A DNA stretch of 9,945 nt, from the NCBI GenBank assembly GCA_030460725.1, contig JAKECL010000032.1, positions 1-9,945 of the forward strand. Direction: 5' to 3'. This document shows positions 1-5,841 of the stretch, in pieces. The notes beneath the pieces are model-generated. The model did not search any database. It was not told the origin of the DNA and was given only the letters and a program-made list of their open reading frames with translations. Source of the DNA: Propionibacterium sp. GTDB taxonomy: Bacteria; Actinomycetota; Actinomycetes; Actinomycetales; Actinomycetaceae. Position 1 is the stretch's first letter; each line of letters opens with the position of its first letter. Position numbers and translations under genes: made by a program.

Positions 1-21
1 CACAGGTGCGAGGTGGGCAGC

Positions 22-762
22 TCAGGAGCCCGATGCGACCAGGAGCAGTGTCCCGGCGCAGGCCAGGGACCAGCTGGTGAGTGATCCGATGAGGAACTCC
101 TCGGCCTTGCTGCCCAGCGTGGAGTCCTGGGAGATCTCGGGGAAGCGCACGATGCCCTTTGCTGCCAGGAGGGCTGCGATGACGGGGAAGGCGCCGACGG
201 TGCCCAGGGCCAGCAGGAGCAGTCTCTCCAGTGGGCCGATGATCCGGCCGCCCCGCAGCACGGGTCGGCTCGGTGGTTCGGGCCCAGGGTCGGAGCTGCG
301 GACGACGGCGAGCATCGCGGAGGTGACCCGGTTGGATGCCGGACCCAGCAGGGTCACCACCCCGAGGCTGGCCACCAGGAGCTCCAGGGGCACCGCGTCC
401 AGTGCTGGTGCCCGCACCGTGTCCCAGGCGCCAGCCAGGGGGGCGTTGCCGGTGACCAGCGCGGAGTCCAGACCCAGGGCCAGTGCGGGTCCGGCGACCA
501 TGGCAACCCCGCAGCCCACGGTCCGCACCGAGCGGGGACCGACCGAGTCGGATCTGCGGGGCAGCAGGGCGCACCACAGGCGAGCCAGGGCCACCAGGAC
601 CACACACGCCGCCCAGTGGATCCCCAGGCCTGCGATCCCCAGGGGCAGGGCCAGTGATGCCCAGAACCACGCCAGGTACTGGGCCTGTGTCGGGTTGAGG
701 CGGTCCGAGGTGGCGAGCAGGGAACCGAGACCGGCGACCAGGACCAGGAATGCGGCACTCAT
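22..762 (-). CDS. Multi-pass membrane protein, translationally coupled to satD
   Basis: This 246-residue protein is dominated by hydrophobic segments. I see likely membrane spans near residues 3-18, 29-47, 49-66, 83-101, 123-140, 180-203 and 222-243; the exact number is uncertain. A polar loop rich in Pro, Arg and Asp (about 155-172) separates the N-terminal part from a more conserved-looking C-terminal part. That part has the pattern GGRIIGPLERLL, a hydrophobic stretch ending in AAKGIVRFPEI, then KAEEFLIGSL. From memory this resembles the C-terminal part of membrane proteins found beside satD in Firmicutes (some annotated DUF3307), but the N-terminal half does not obviously match, so I give no family name. 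The ATG at 760-762 overlaps the satD TGA (759-761) as ATGA, so translation is probably coupled and the two proteins may act together. The function is unknown. No gene follows in the last 21 bases. Confidence 0.8.
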   Translation of the reverse strand: MSAAFLVLVAGLGSLLATSDRLNPTQAQYLAWFWASLALPLGIAGLGIHWAACVVLVALARLWCALLPRRSDSVGPRSVRTVGCGVAMVAGPALALGLDSALVTGNAPLAGAWDTVRAPALDAVPLELLVASLGVVTLLGPASNRVTSAMLAVVRSSDPGPEPPSRPVLRGGRIIGPLERLLLLALGTVGAFPVIAALLAAKGIVRFPEISQDSTLGSKAEEFLIGSLTSWSLACAGTLLLVASGS

Positions 763-1454
763 GAGGCAGTCTCCGTGCGCAGCAGGCGGTGGACCTCCAC
801 CAGCGTCGCGGCCCCGGAGCGGTGGGCGCTCTGGGAGACGGCCGACTGGCTGATCCCCTCGGCCCGGGCGATGTCGACCTGGGTGGTTCCCTGCAACAGG
901 GCGGCGGCAATGCGGCGTTCCCGGGTCTTCATGCGCATGACCACGTGGTCGCGCAGCAGCAGCAGGGGGTTGACCAGGGACTCCGCGGTGGCTTCCGGCT
1001 CGTGGTCACCAGGACCGTGTCGGCCGCGCTCGCTCCCGCCCTCGCCAACCGCGTACCAGGTGAGTGCCGTCTCCTGGCCGGACTCCCGCAGTCGGTGGAC
1101 CTGGTGGATTGCCTCGCGGGCCGCCCACCAGGCCGACCCGTCCTGGATGGGGGTACCCGAGGCGCCGTTCCCGGTGCCGGGAATCTCACTGAGGGAACCG
1201 GAGCCCAGACCGAAGCGCACCTGCAGGCCCTCGGGGAGCAGGAGGTGCGTGAGGCCGGTGGTCCTCACTGCTGCGTCGAGGTCTGCCAGGATCATCTGGA
1301 ACTCGTCACCGACGGTGGCCCAGGGGTCGCGCAGCACCTTCTCATTCCGGGCGGCTGCGGCAAGGGTCTCCAGCACAGCGCGCTGGGCACCCGCGCGATC
1401 CTCCAGTGTGCGGGAGCCGACAATGTCGACAATCAGTGCGATGCCGTCAGTCAT
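759..1454 (-). CDS. satD: SatD family protein with C-terminal helix-turn-helix
   Basis: This 231-residue protein matches the SatD family, named after a gene of the streptococcal secretion and acid tolerance (sat) locus. Its biochemical role is unknown. Family signatures are the N-terminal hydrophobic strand ending in DIVGSR (residues 10-15), TVGDEFQMIL (47-56), RFGLGSG (80-86) and the acidic SAWWAAREAIHQV segment (107-119). The order of strands and the GDEF/RFGLG motifs recall the palm fold of nucleotide cyclases, but this is only an impression. Residues about 190-215 (QVDIARAEGISQSAVSQSA) read as a helix-turn-helix. The gene lies 32 bp after the lactonase gene and overlaps the membrane protein gene by 4 nt. 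A hexamer TAGTGT ends 6 nt before the ATG and no Shine-Dalgarno is present, which supports this start as a leaderless one. The promoter carries a palindrome, so autoregulation through the helix-turn-helix is plausible but unproven. Confidence 0.85.
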   Translation of the reverse strand: MTDGIALIVDIVGSRTLEDRAGAQRAVLETLAAAARNEKVLRDPWATVGDEFQMILADLDAAVRTTGLTHLLLPEGLQVRFGLGSGSLSEIPGTGNGASGTPIQDGSAWWAAREAIHQVHRLRESGQETALTWYAVGEGGSERGRHGPGDHEPEATAESLVNPLLLLRDHVVMRMKTRERRIAAALLQGTTQVDIARAEGISQSAVSQSAHRSGAATLVEVHRLLRTETAS

Positions 1455-1460
1455 GACTTC

Positions 1461-1466
1461 ACACTA
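1461..1466 (-). promoter_or_regulatory. satD -10 element (leaderless start)
   Basis: On the minus strand the hexamer TAGTGT is followed by 6 nt (GAAGTC) and then the satD ATG. This TANNNT hexamer would place the transcription start at or next to the A of the start codon. No convincing -35 element is visible; the expected position falls inside the neighbouring palindrome. Confidence 0.55.
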
Positions 1467-1468
1467 AC

Positions 1469-1491
1469 ACTGATAGTCAGGCAATATCAGT
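1469..1491. promoter_or_regulatory. Operator-like palindrome in the satD promoter
   Basis: ACTGATA and its exact complement TATCAGT are separated by 9 bp. The element lies between the predicted -10 and -35 of satD and also covers the stop codon of the upstream lactonase gene (1487-1489). A second, imperfect dyad (ACTA...TAGT, 1463-1477) overlaps it. The region is unusually A/T-rich for this window. A dimeric repressor bound here would block RNA polymerase. The binding protein is unknown; SatD itself is a candidate. Confidence 0.5.
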
Positions 1492-2680
1492 AGTTTTGTG
1501 GGCGCGTGGCGAGGGTCGGCAGAACGAAGGCGGGGGAGGGAACCTTCACCCACCCCGCAAGCAGCTCCGGCAGGGGTGAATCCACCGTGCGGCGCAGCAC
1601 CGTCAGGCGGTTCTCGGTCTCCCCGGCCACGACCAGCAACGTCGACCCCTCGCACCCCGGTACCACGGCGAAGTGGCGTGGCCACGAGGAACCCACGGGG
1701 GTGCTGCCCAGGAGGTCCAACGCATCGCCGCTCGGGGGGATCGCCAGTGTGAGGAGAGTCCCCGGGCCCCGGTCCGCCACGTCCAGCAGGTGTCCGGGCG
1801 CATCGGCGCGCGGTGAGAGGACCAGGTGGGAGGGCAGATGCGTGCCGGATGTACCCTGCGCGAGTTCGACCCGGGCGAGTTCTTCGGCGTGCTCACCATC
1901 CCACTCCAGCAGCACCACCTCCGCGCTCAGTTCGGTCACCACCACCAGGTGTCGCCCATCGGGTAGGAAGGCTGCGTGGCGGGGCCCCGAACCGGGGCGG
2001 AAGCGGAAGGCGACGCCGTCCTCGGTGGCCAGGGGTTCCCCCGGTGTCCCTCCCAGACGGATGCGTCGCAGTTCGTCGGTTCCCAGGTCACAGACCAGGA
2101 GCATCCTCCCGCCGGGAGCGGGTGTCGCGGAGTGCGCGTGTGAGCCCTGCTGCCTGTCGGGGTCCGGGCCGCTGCCACGGTGGTGCAGGGCGGTGGTGCC
2201 GCTGTGAGGCAGGCCGTCCTCGCCCAATGGCACCACACCCACCGTGCCGTCCCCGTAGTTCGAGGTCACCAACACGGAACCCCCACCCGGTGCCGGGACG
2301 TGGACCAGATGTGTGGGTGCGGCCCCTCCCGAGGAGACGCGCGGGAAGGATCGCAGGTGTCCGCCCTCCTCCTCCAGGACGGAGAGCTCTCCGAGGGGAG
2401 TGTCCTCCGCCGTCGCGTAGAGCATGCGCGTGTCAGCTCCGGTCGCCAGGAAGGAGGGGGCAGGACAGTGGGCGACCTGGACGGGCGTGGAGAGCTCACC
2501 CGAGCAGAGGTCCACTGTGGTGCGCCAGATGCCTTCTCCCCGACCAGCGGGCGTCCCGATGCCTGCGACGGGGAATGTGCCGATCCACAGGGGACGGCAC
2601 GGGCGCCCCTCGACACTGACGGTGGCCCCGGCGTCGGTGCGCCCGGCAGGGCGGCGCGGGATGATCGGAGCAGGTTCCAT
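1487..2680 (-). CDS. Lactonase family beta-propeller protein (6-phosphogluconolactonase-like)
   Basis: This 397-residue protein has the repeating blade pattern of the lactonase family (Pgl/YbhE type, seven-bladed propeller). Visible signatures are LWIGTF near the N-terminus (31-36), SNYGDGTVGVVPL (140-152), QQGSHAHSATPAPGG followed by LLVCDLGTDELRRIRL (177-209), GPRHAAFLPDGRHLVVVTEL (232-251) and SWPRHFAVVPG with LLVVAGETENRLTVL (332-362). The length is usual for the family. Characterised members hydrolyse 6-phosphogluconolactone in the pentose phosphate pathway, but many homologues act on other lactones or are uncharacterised, so the substrate is not assigned. There is no signal peptide, which points to the cytoplasm. 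The same frame stays open far upstream antisense to nif3, but I choose the ATG at 2680: the family homology begins just after it and a TACGGT hexamer lies 6 nt upstream. The first 28 residues are non-conserved in appearance, so a start slightly inside is possible. Confidence 0.85.
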   Translation of the reverse strand: MEPAPIIPRRPAGRTDAGATVSVEGRPCRPLWIGTFPVAGIGTPAGRGEGIWRTTVDLCSGELSTPVQVAHCPAPSFLATGADTRMLYATAEDTPLGELSVLEEEGGHLRSFPRVSSGGAAPTHLVHVPAPGGGSVLVTSNYGDGTVGVVPLGEDGLPHSGTTALHHRGSGPDPDRQQGSHAHSATPAPGGRMLLVCDLGTDELRRIRLGGTPGEPLATEDGVAFRFRPGSGPRHAAFLPDGRHLVVVTELSAEVVLLEWDGEHAEELARVELAQGTSGTHLPSHLVLSPRADAPGHLLDVADRGPGTLLTLAIPPSGDALDLLGSTPVGSSWPRHFAVVPGCEGSTLLVVAGETENRLTVLRRTVDSPLPELLAGWVKVPSPAFVLPTLATRPQNY

Positions 2681-2686
2681 GGGGAC

Positions 2687-2692
2687 ACCGTA
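2687..2692 (-). promoter_or_regulatory. Lactonase gene -10 element (leaderless start)
   Basis: On the minus strand TACGGT is followed by GTCCCC and then the ATG of the lactonase gene. The 6-nt gap and the absence of a Shine-Dalgarno suggest a leaderless transcript. The expected -35 region (about 2710-2715) coincides with the -10 element of the divergent nif3 promoter. Confidence 0.5.
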
Positions 2693-2710
2693 GCCGGGGA
2701 CGGGCACGCC

Positions 2711-2716
2711 TAGGCT
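2711..2716 (+). promoter_or_regulatory. nif3 -10 element (leaderless start)
   Basis: TAGGCT is followed by six G residues and the nif3 ATG at 2723. The hexamer is part of an 8-bp perfect palindrome, GCCTAGGC (2708-2715). The G run could be mistaken for a ribosome binding site, but it touches the ATG with no spacer, so a leaderless start is the better reading. Confidence 0.5.
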
Positions 2717-2722
2717 GGGGGG

Positions 2723-3571
2723 ATGGAGACCACCTGGACCGTCGAGGACATCGCAACGCTCATGGACGCCTGGTATCCGCCGGCCACGGCCGAGACCTGG
2801 GACAGGGTGGGTCTCATCGTCGGGAACCGAGCACGCCGTGTGTGCCGCATCCTCCTTGCGGTGGATCCGGTGGCGGCCACAGTCTCCCAGGCCCTCGACT
2901 CGGGGGCGGACATGGTCCTCACCCATCATCCGCTCTACCTGCGCGGCACCTCGTTCCTGCCCGAGGACGACCCGAAGGGGGCGCTCGTCGCCCGCCTCAT
3001 CCGTGGTGACATCGCCTTGTTCAATGCCCACACCAATGCCGACATCGCCCACCGGGGGGTCGCCCATGCACTGGCGGACCTGGTCGGGATCCAGGACCAG
3101 GTGCCGTTGGAACCGGTCGGCGAGGACAGGCAGGGCCATCCGGTCGGTCTGGGGCGGGTCGGATCGGTCGAGGCCTGCACCCTGGGCGAGTTCGCCGGCC
3201 GTGTCGCCGCCGTCCTGCCCGCGAGTCCCCACGGGCTGCTGGTCGGGGGCGACGAGGACGCCCTCGTGCGCACCGTGGCCGTGTCGGGAGGGGCCGGTGA
3301 CCATTTCCTGGCCAGGGCCCGGGAGGTGGGGGCGGATGTCTTCCTCACGGCTGATCTGCGTCACCATCCGGCGTCCGAGCACCTCGAAGGCGGAGGCCCC
3401 GCACTGCTCGCCGGGAGCCACTGGGCCACGGAGTGGCCGTGGCTGCCGGTGCTGGCACGCAGGTTGCGTGAGGCGGCGCGCGCCGCTGGTGTCTCGGTGG
3501 ACGTGGAAGTCTCTACGATGGTCACAGAACCGTGGACCAGCCACCGACCGACCACTGGAGGACACCGGTGA
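2723..3571 (+). CDS. Nif3-like dinuclear metal center hexameric protein
   Basis: This 282-residue protein belongs to the Nif3/YbgI/YqfO family of toroidal hexamers that hold two metal ions per subunit. Its cellular role is unsettled; hydrolase and GTP cyclohydrolase-like roles have been suggested for relatives. Metal-ligand motifs are all present: THHPLYLRG with H68 and H69, NAHTNAD with D107, and GSHWATE with H233 and E237. The H-to-E spacing of four matches the family. VSGGAGDHFLARAREVGADVFLTADLRHH (187-215) is the conserved C-terminal-lobe motif. The length fits the short form without the inserted PII-like domain. The ATG is placed by the DRVGLIVG motif at residue 27 and by the adjacent -10 hexamer. 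The TGA overlaps the GTG of the next gene, a pairing that is common in actinobacteria and suggests co-expression. Confidence 0.9.
   Translation: METTWTVEDIATLMDAWYPPATAETWDRVGLIVGNRARRVCRILLAVDPVAATVSQALDSGADMVLTHHPLYLRGTSFLPEDDPKGALVARLIRGDIALFNAHTNADIAHRGVAHALADLVGIQDQVPLEPVGEDRQGHPVGLGRVGSVEACTLGEFAGRVAAVLPASPHGLLVGGDEDALVRTVAVSGGAGDHFLARAREVGADVFLTADLRHHPASEHLEGGGPALLAGSHWATEWPWLPVLARRLREAARAAGVSVDVEVSTMVTEPWTSHRPTTGGHR
3556..3561 (+). promoter_or_regulatory. Ribosome binding site of the zinc-ribbon-family gene
   Basis: TGGAGG lies 6 nt before the GTG at 3568-3570. It decides the start: an ATG in the same frame at 3532 has no such site and would add 12 residues unlike the family N-terminus. 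Confidence 0.7.
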
Positions 3572-4302
3572 ATGCATCGCCCGAGGATCAGAAGCTGTTG
3601 CTGGACCTGCAGAAGCTGGACCAGCGTGCCTCGCGGCTGCGTCACCTGCGTGACTCCCATCCCGCCCACGCGACCCTCAGGGAGCTGTCGGGGCGGGCCG
3701 AGGACCTGCACCGTGCCGCCATCTCCCAAGGGGCCGTCATCTCCGACATCAAGCGCGAGGTCACCCGCATCGAGGACGACATCGAGAAGGTGCGTGCTCG
3801 CCGCGAACTCCAGCAGGGGCGCATGGACCGCAATGAGGTCCCCCTGCGTGACATGAACCCCATGGAGCACGAGATCAAGCGGATGGACCAGCGCCTCGCG
3901 GACCTTGAGGACGCCCAGTTGGAGGCCATGGAACGTCTGGAGGCGGCGGAGGACGCCGAACGTGTCATGCGAGCGGAGGAGTCCGCGATCGCTGCAGACG
4001 TGGAGTCCACGCGCTCCACCTTCACCCAGGAGATGTCGGGTACGGACCAGGAACTGCGTGAGGCCCTGGCTGAACGGGAGGCGCTGGCGACGCGCCTGCC
4101 CGCGGATCTCCTCTCCGAGTATGAGCGCTCCCGTGAGCGCAACGGAGCACTGGCCGTGGTGGAGGTCCGTGAGGGCAGTGTGATCGGAGCTGCCACGGAG
4201 CTGTCCCCCGCAGAGCTGGAGGACATTCGCCGCACGCCCGCCGACCAGTTGTGCTGGGCGGAGGAGACAGGTCAGCTCATCGTGCGGACCTCCGCGTCCT
4301 GA
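3568..4302 (+). CDS. Coiled-coil zinc-ribbon-family protein (DUF164/C4-type) with a degenerate ribbon
   Basis: This 244-residue protein, started at GTG 3568, matches the family of long coiled-coil proteins that end in a C4 zinc ribbon and sit directly after nif3 in actinobacteria. Residues about 8-180 are heptad-like and charged (for example LLLDLQKLDQRASRLRHLR and NPMEHEIKRMDQRLADLEDAQ), predicting a helical hairpin. Family homologues then carry a CxxC, a loop with LxxIRxAPPDE, and a second CxxC before GRILVRT. Here the loop and the end are recognisable (LSPAELEDIRRTPADQ at 212-227; GQLIVRT at 235-241), but the first pair is replaced by the segment around GSVIGAATEL (203-212) and the second pair by AEET (231-234). 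Only one cysteine, C229, remains and it is out of register. The protein probably binds no zinc. The GTGA overlap with nif3 suggests coupled translation. The 3' end overlaps yaaA by 26 bp on the opposite strand. The function of the family is unknown. Confidence 0.85.
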   Translation: MNASPEDQKLLLDLQKLDQRASRLRHLRDSHPAHATLRELSGRAEDLHRAAISQGAVISDIKREVTRIEDDIEKVRARRELQQGRMDRNEVPLRDMNPMEHEIKRMDQRLADLEDAQLEAMERLEAAEDAERVMRAEESAIAADVESTRSTFTQEMSGTDQELREALAEREALATRLPADLLSEYERSRERNGALAVVEVREGSVIGAATELSPAELEDIRRTPADQLCWAEETGQLIVRTSAS

Positions 4303-5221
4303 CCGGCGCAGAGGGGTGGGTGCGACGGGTCTCCCGGTGAGTCGAGCTCGGCAATGTGGCAGCCTGCGTGGCTGATCCTGCCTGTGCGGTCACCAGTGTG
4401 AGGGTGGTGAGCGACCCGCCCTGGGAGGTGGTGCGCGTTGCTGAGGCCTCGATCCCGGTCACGTGATGGCTCTGTCCCCGCGCGTCGAGGGTGACCATTG
4501 CGGGTGCCAGGTCCCTGATCCTCTGCACACAGGCCTGTACCCCGTCGGTGCCGGAGGACCCCGCCAGGACGTCCCCGGTGTCCTGCGACAACTGGGCGCA
4601 CAGGAGGCCCCTCCAGTGCTTGGCGTGGTGGGAGACCACCGTGCGACGTCCGTCGTTGTCGCGAACCACGTCCACGCGCAGTGTGTGTGCCCAGGGTGCC
4701 GGACAGGCTGATCGGTAGGGTCCCGAACGCAGGTCCACCACGACCCTGTTCTCTGCCACCGGACGCAGGGCCGCCTCCAGGTGGGGACGCCAGTAGGCGG
4801 CCAGCCCGCCCGGGCCCGGCAGTCGCGTTCCCATGGGGAGCCGGTGGTCGGGGACCAGGTCGCCCGGGCGCAGCACCCCGAAGAGGCCGGAGAAGATCCA
4901 CGGCTCGGGCGCGTGGCCCACGTCCCCACGCGCAGCGCCTCCTGCCAGGTCGGCGGCTTCGAAGAGGACGCCGGTGTAGAGCTGCGCCGCAGGCGCGCTG
5001 GGTGAGTCCCACAGGTGCACATTGGTGACCAGGTCGTCACGCGAGCGCGGTCCCACCCCGAGGATTCCAGCACCCTGTGGTGATGCCGAGACGCGGATGA
5101 GGGCCTCGGCGACCTCCCGGCGTGCCGCGGTGAGCTGGGGCAGGGCGAGCCCGGCAAGGTCCAGGACCGGTCCGTGGGTGGGTGGGGTCTTGCCCTCGGA
5201 GGGCGGCAGCCAGATCATCAC
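4277..5221 (-). CDS. yaaA: YaaA family peroxide stress protein
   Basis: This 314-residue protein has the YaaA (DUF328) signatures: IWLPPSEGKT at the N-terminus (3-11), AAQLYTGVLFEA (78-89), WIFSGLFGVLRPGDLVPDHRLPMGTRL (108-134), VVDLRSGPYRSAC (161-173) and VSHHAKHWRGLLCAQL (196-211). In Escherichia coli YaaA lowers free iron and protects DNA during hydrogen peroxide stress; the same role here is inferred. It is longer than the usual 240-260 residues. The extra part is a basic, Ser/Thr/Arg-rich tail after about residue 280, which has no recognisable domain and whose gene end overlaps the zinc-ribbon-family gene. I choose the GTG at 5219-5221 over the ATG directly after it because a TACCCT hexamer ends exactly 6 nt before the GTG. 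No Shine-Dalgarno is visible. It is divergent from rnpB. Confidence 0.88.
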   Translation of the reverse strand: MMIWLPPSEGKTPPTHGPVLDLAGLALPQLTAARREVAEALIRVSASPQGAGILGVGPRSRDDLVTNVHLWDSPSAPAAQLYTGVLFEAADLAGGAARGDVGHAPEPWIFSGLFGVLRPGDLVPDHRLPMGTRLPGPGGLAAYWRPHLEAALRPVAENRVVVDLRSGPYRSACPAPWAHTLRVDVVRDNDGRRTVVSHHAKHWRGLLCAQLSQDTGDVLAGSSGTDGVQACVQRIRDLAPAMVTLDARGQSHHVTGIEASATRTTSQGGSLTTLTLVTAQAGSATQAATLPSSTHRETRRTHPSAPVRTRRSAR

Positions 5222-5227
5222 CCGAGC

Positions 5228-5233
5228 AGGGTA
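5228..5233 (-). promoter_or_regulatory. yaaA -10 element (leaderless start)
   Basis: On the minus strand TACCCT is followed by GCTCGG and the GTG start of yaaA. The spacing matches the other leaderless-type starts in the window. Confidence 0.5.
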
Positions 5234-5265
5234 GTGCCCGAACAGGCTCGACGAGGACGCGGTCC

Positions 5266-5277
5266 GTCACCGGTGAC
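5266..5277. repeat. 12-bp perfect palindrome between yaaA and rnpB
   Basis: GTCACCGGTGAC is self-complementary. It lies 33-44 bp upstream of the yaaA -10 hexamer, a position suited to a regulator of yaaA. A G/C-rich 12-bp palindrome can also occur by chance, so the functional reading is weak. Confidence 0.3.
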
Positions 5278-5323
5278 CCCATGTCGGCCGTGCCGCCACC
5301 GGGGTCCGGGTGGGTTCACCACC

Positions 5324-5350
5324 GGCGGTGCCTGCGGTGCCAGCAGTGCC
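5324..5350. repeat. Three tandem 9-bp units upstream of rnpB
   Basis: GGCGGTGCC, TGCGGTGCC and AGCAGTGCC follow one another without gaps; all fit NGCRGTGCC. The array ends about 61 bp before the rnpB -10 hexamer. It lies in non-coding sequence. It may be a helically phased protein-binding site or simply replication slippage. Confidence 0.45.
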
Positions 5351-5411
5351 GGCGTGGAGCAGAGAGGGGCGTGACCCGAGGCAGGCGCCGGAATGGTGGA
5401 GGCGGGTGGGC

Positions 5412-5417
5412 TACGAT
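5412..5417 (+). promoter_or_regulatory. rnpB -10 element
   Basis: TACGAT ends 7 nt before the first base of the RNase P RNA terminal helix (5425). The RNA 5' end is fixed by secondary structure, so this hexamer is supported independently of any start-codon argument. A -35 element is not obvious. Confidence 0.6.
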
Positions 5418-5424
5418 GGGTCCC

Positions 5425-5806
<382 letters not shown>

Positions 5807-5808
5807 GC

Positions 5809-5841
5809 CCCCGTTCTCAGTTGACGTCGACGTAGACGGGG
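5809..5841. terminator. Possible bidirectional hairpin between rnpB and the converging gene
   Basis: CCCCGT (5809-5814) can pair with ACGGGG (5836-5841), and the loop holds a 10-bp perfect palindrome, ACGTCGACGT (5824-5833). It lies just after rnpB and spans the stop codon of the opposing gene, a sensible place for a two-way terminator. No T-tract follows on either strand, so the call is tentative. Confidence 0.3.

Noticed and set aside
2681..3577. The lactonase frame stays open antisense through nif3, giving an apparent 696-residue protein.
   Set aside because: The extra 299 residues show no family motifs and lie fully antisense to a convincing Nif3 gene. Long antisense frames are expected in high-GC DNA.
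4272..5012. A 246-residue minus-strand frame inside yaaA.
   Set aside because: It is a different frame of the well-supported yaaA gene, and its Arg/Gly/Pro-rich product matches no family.
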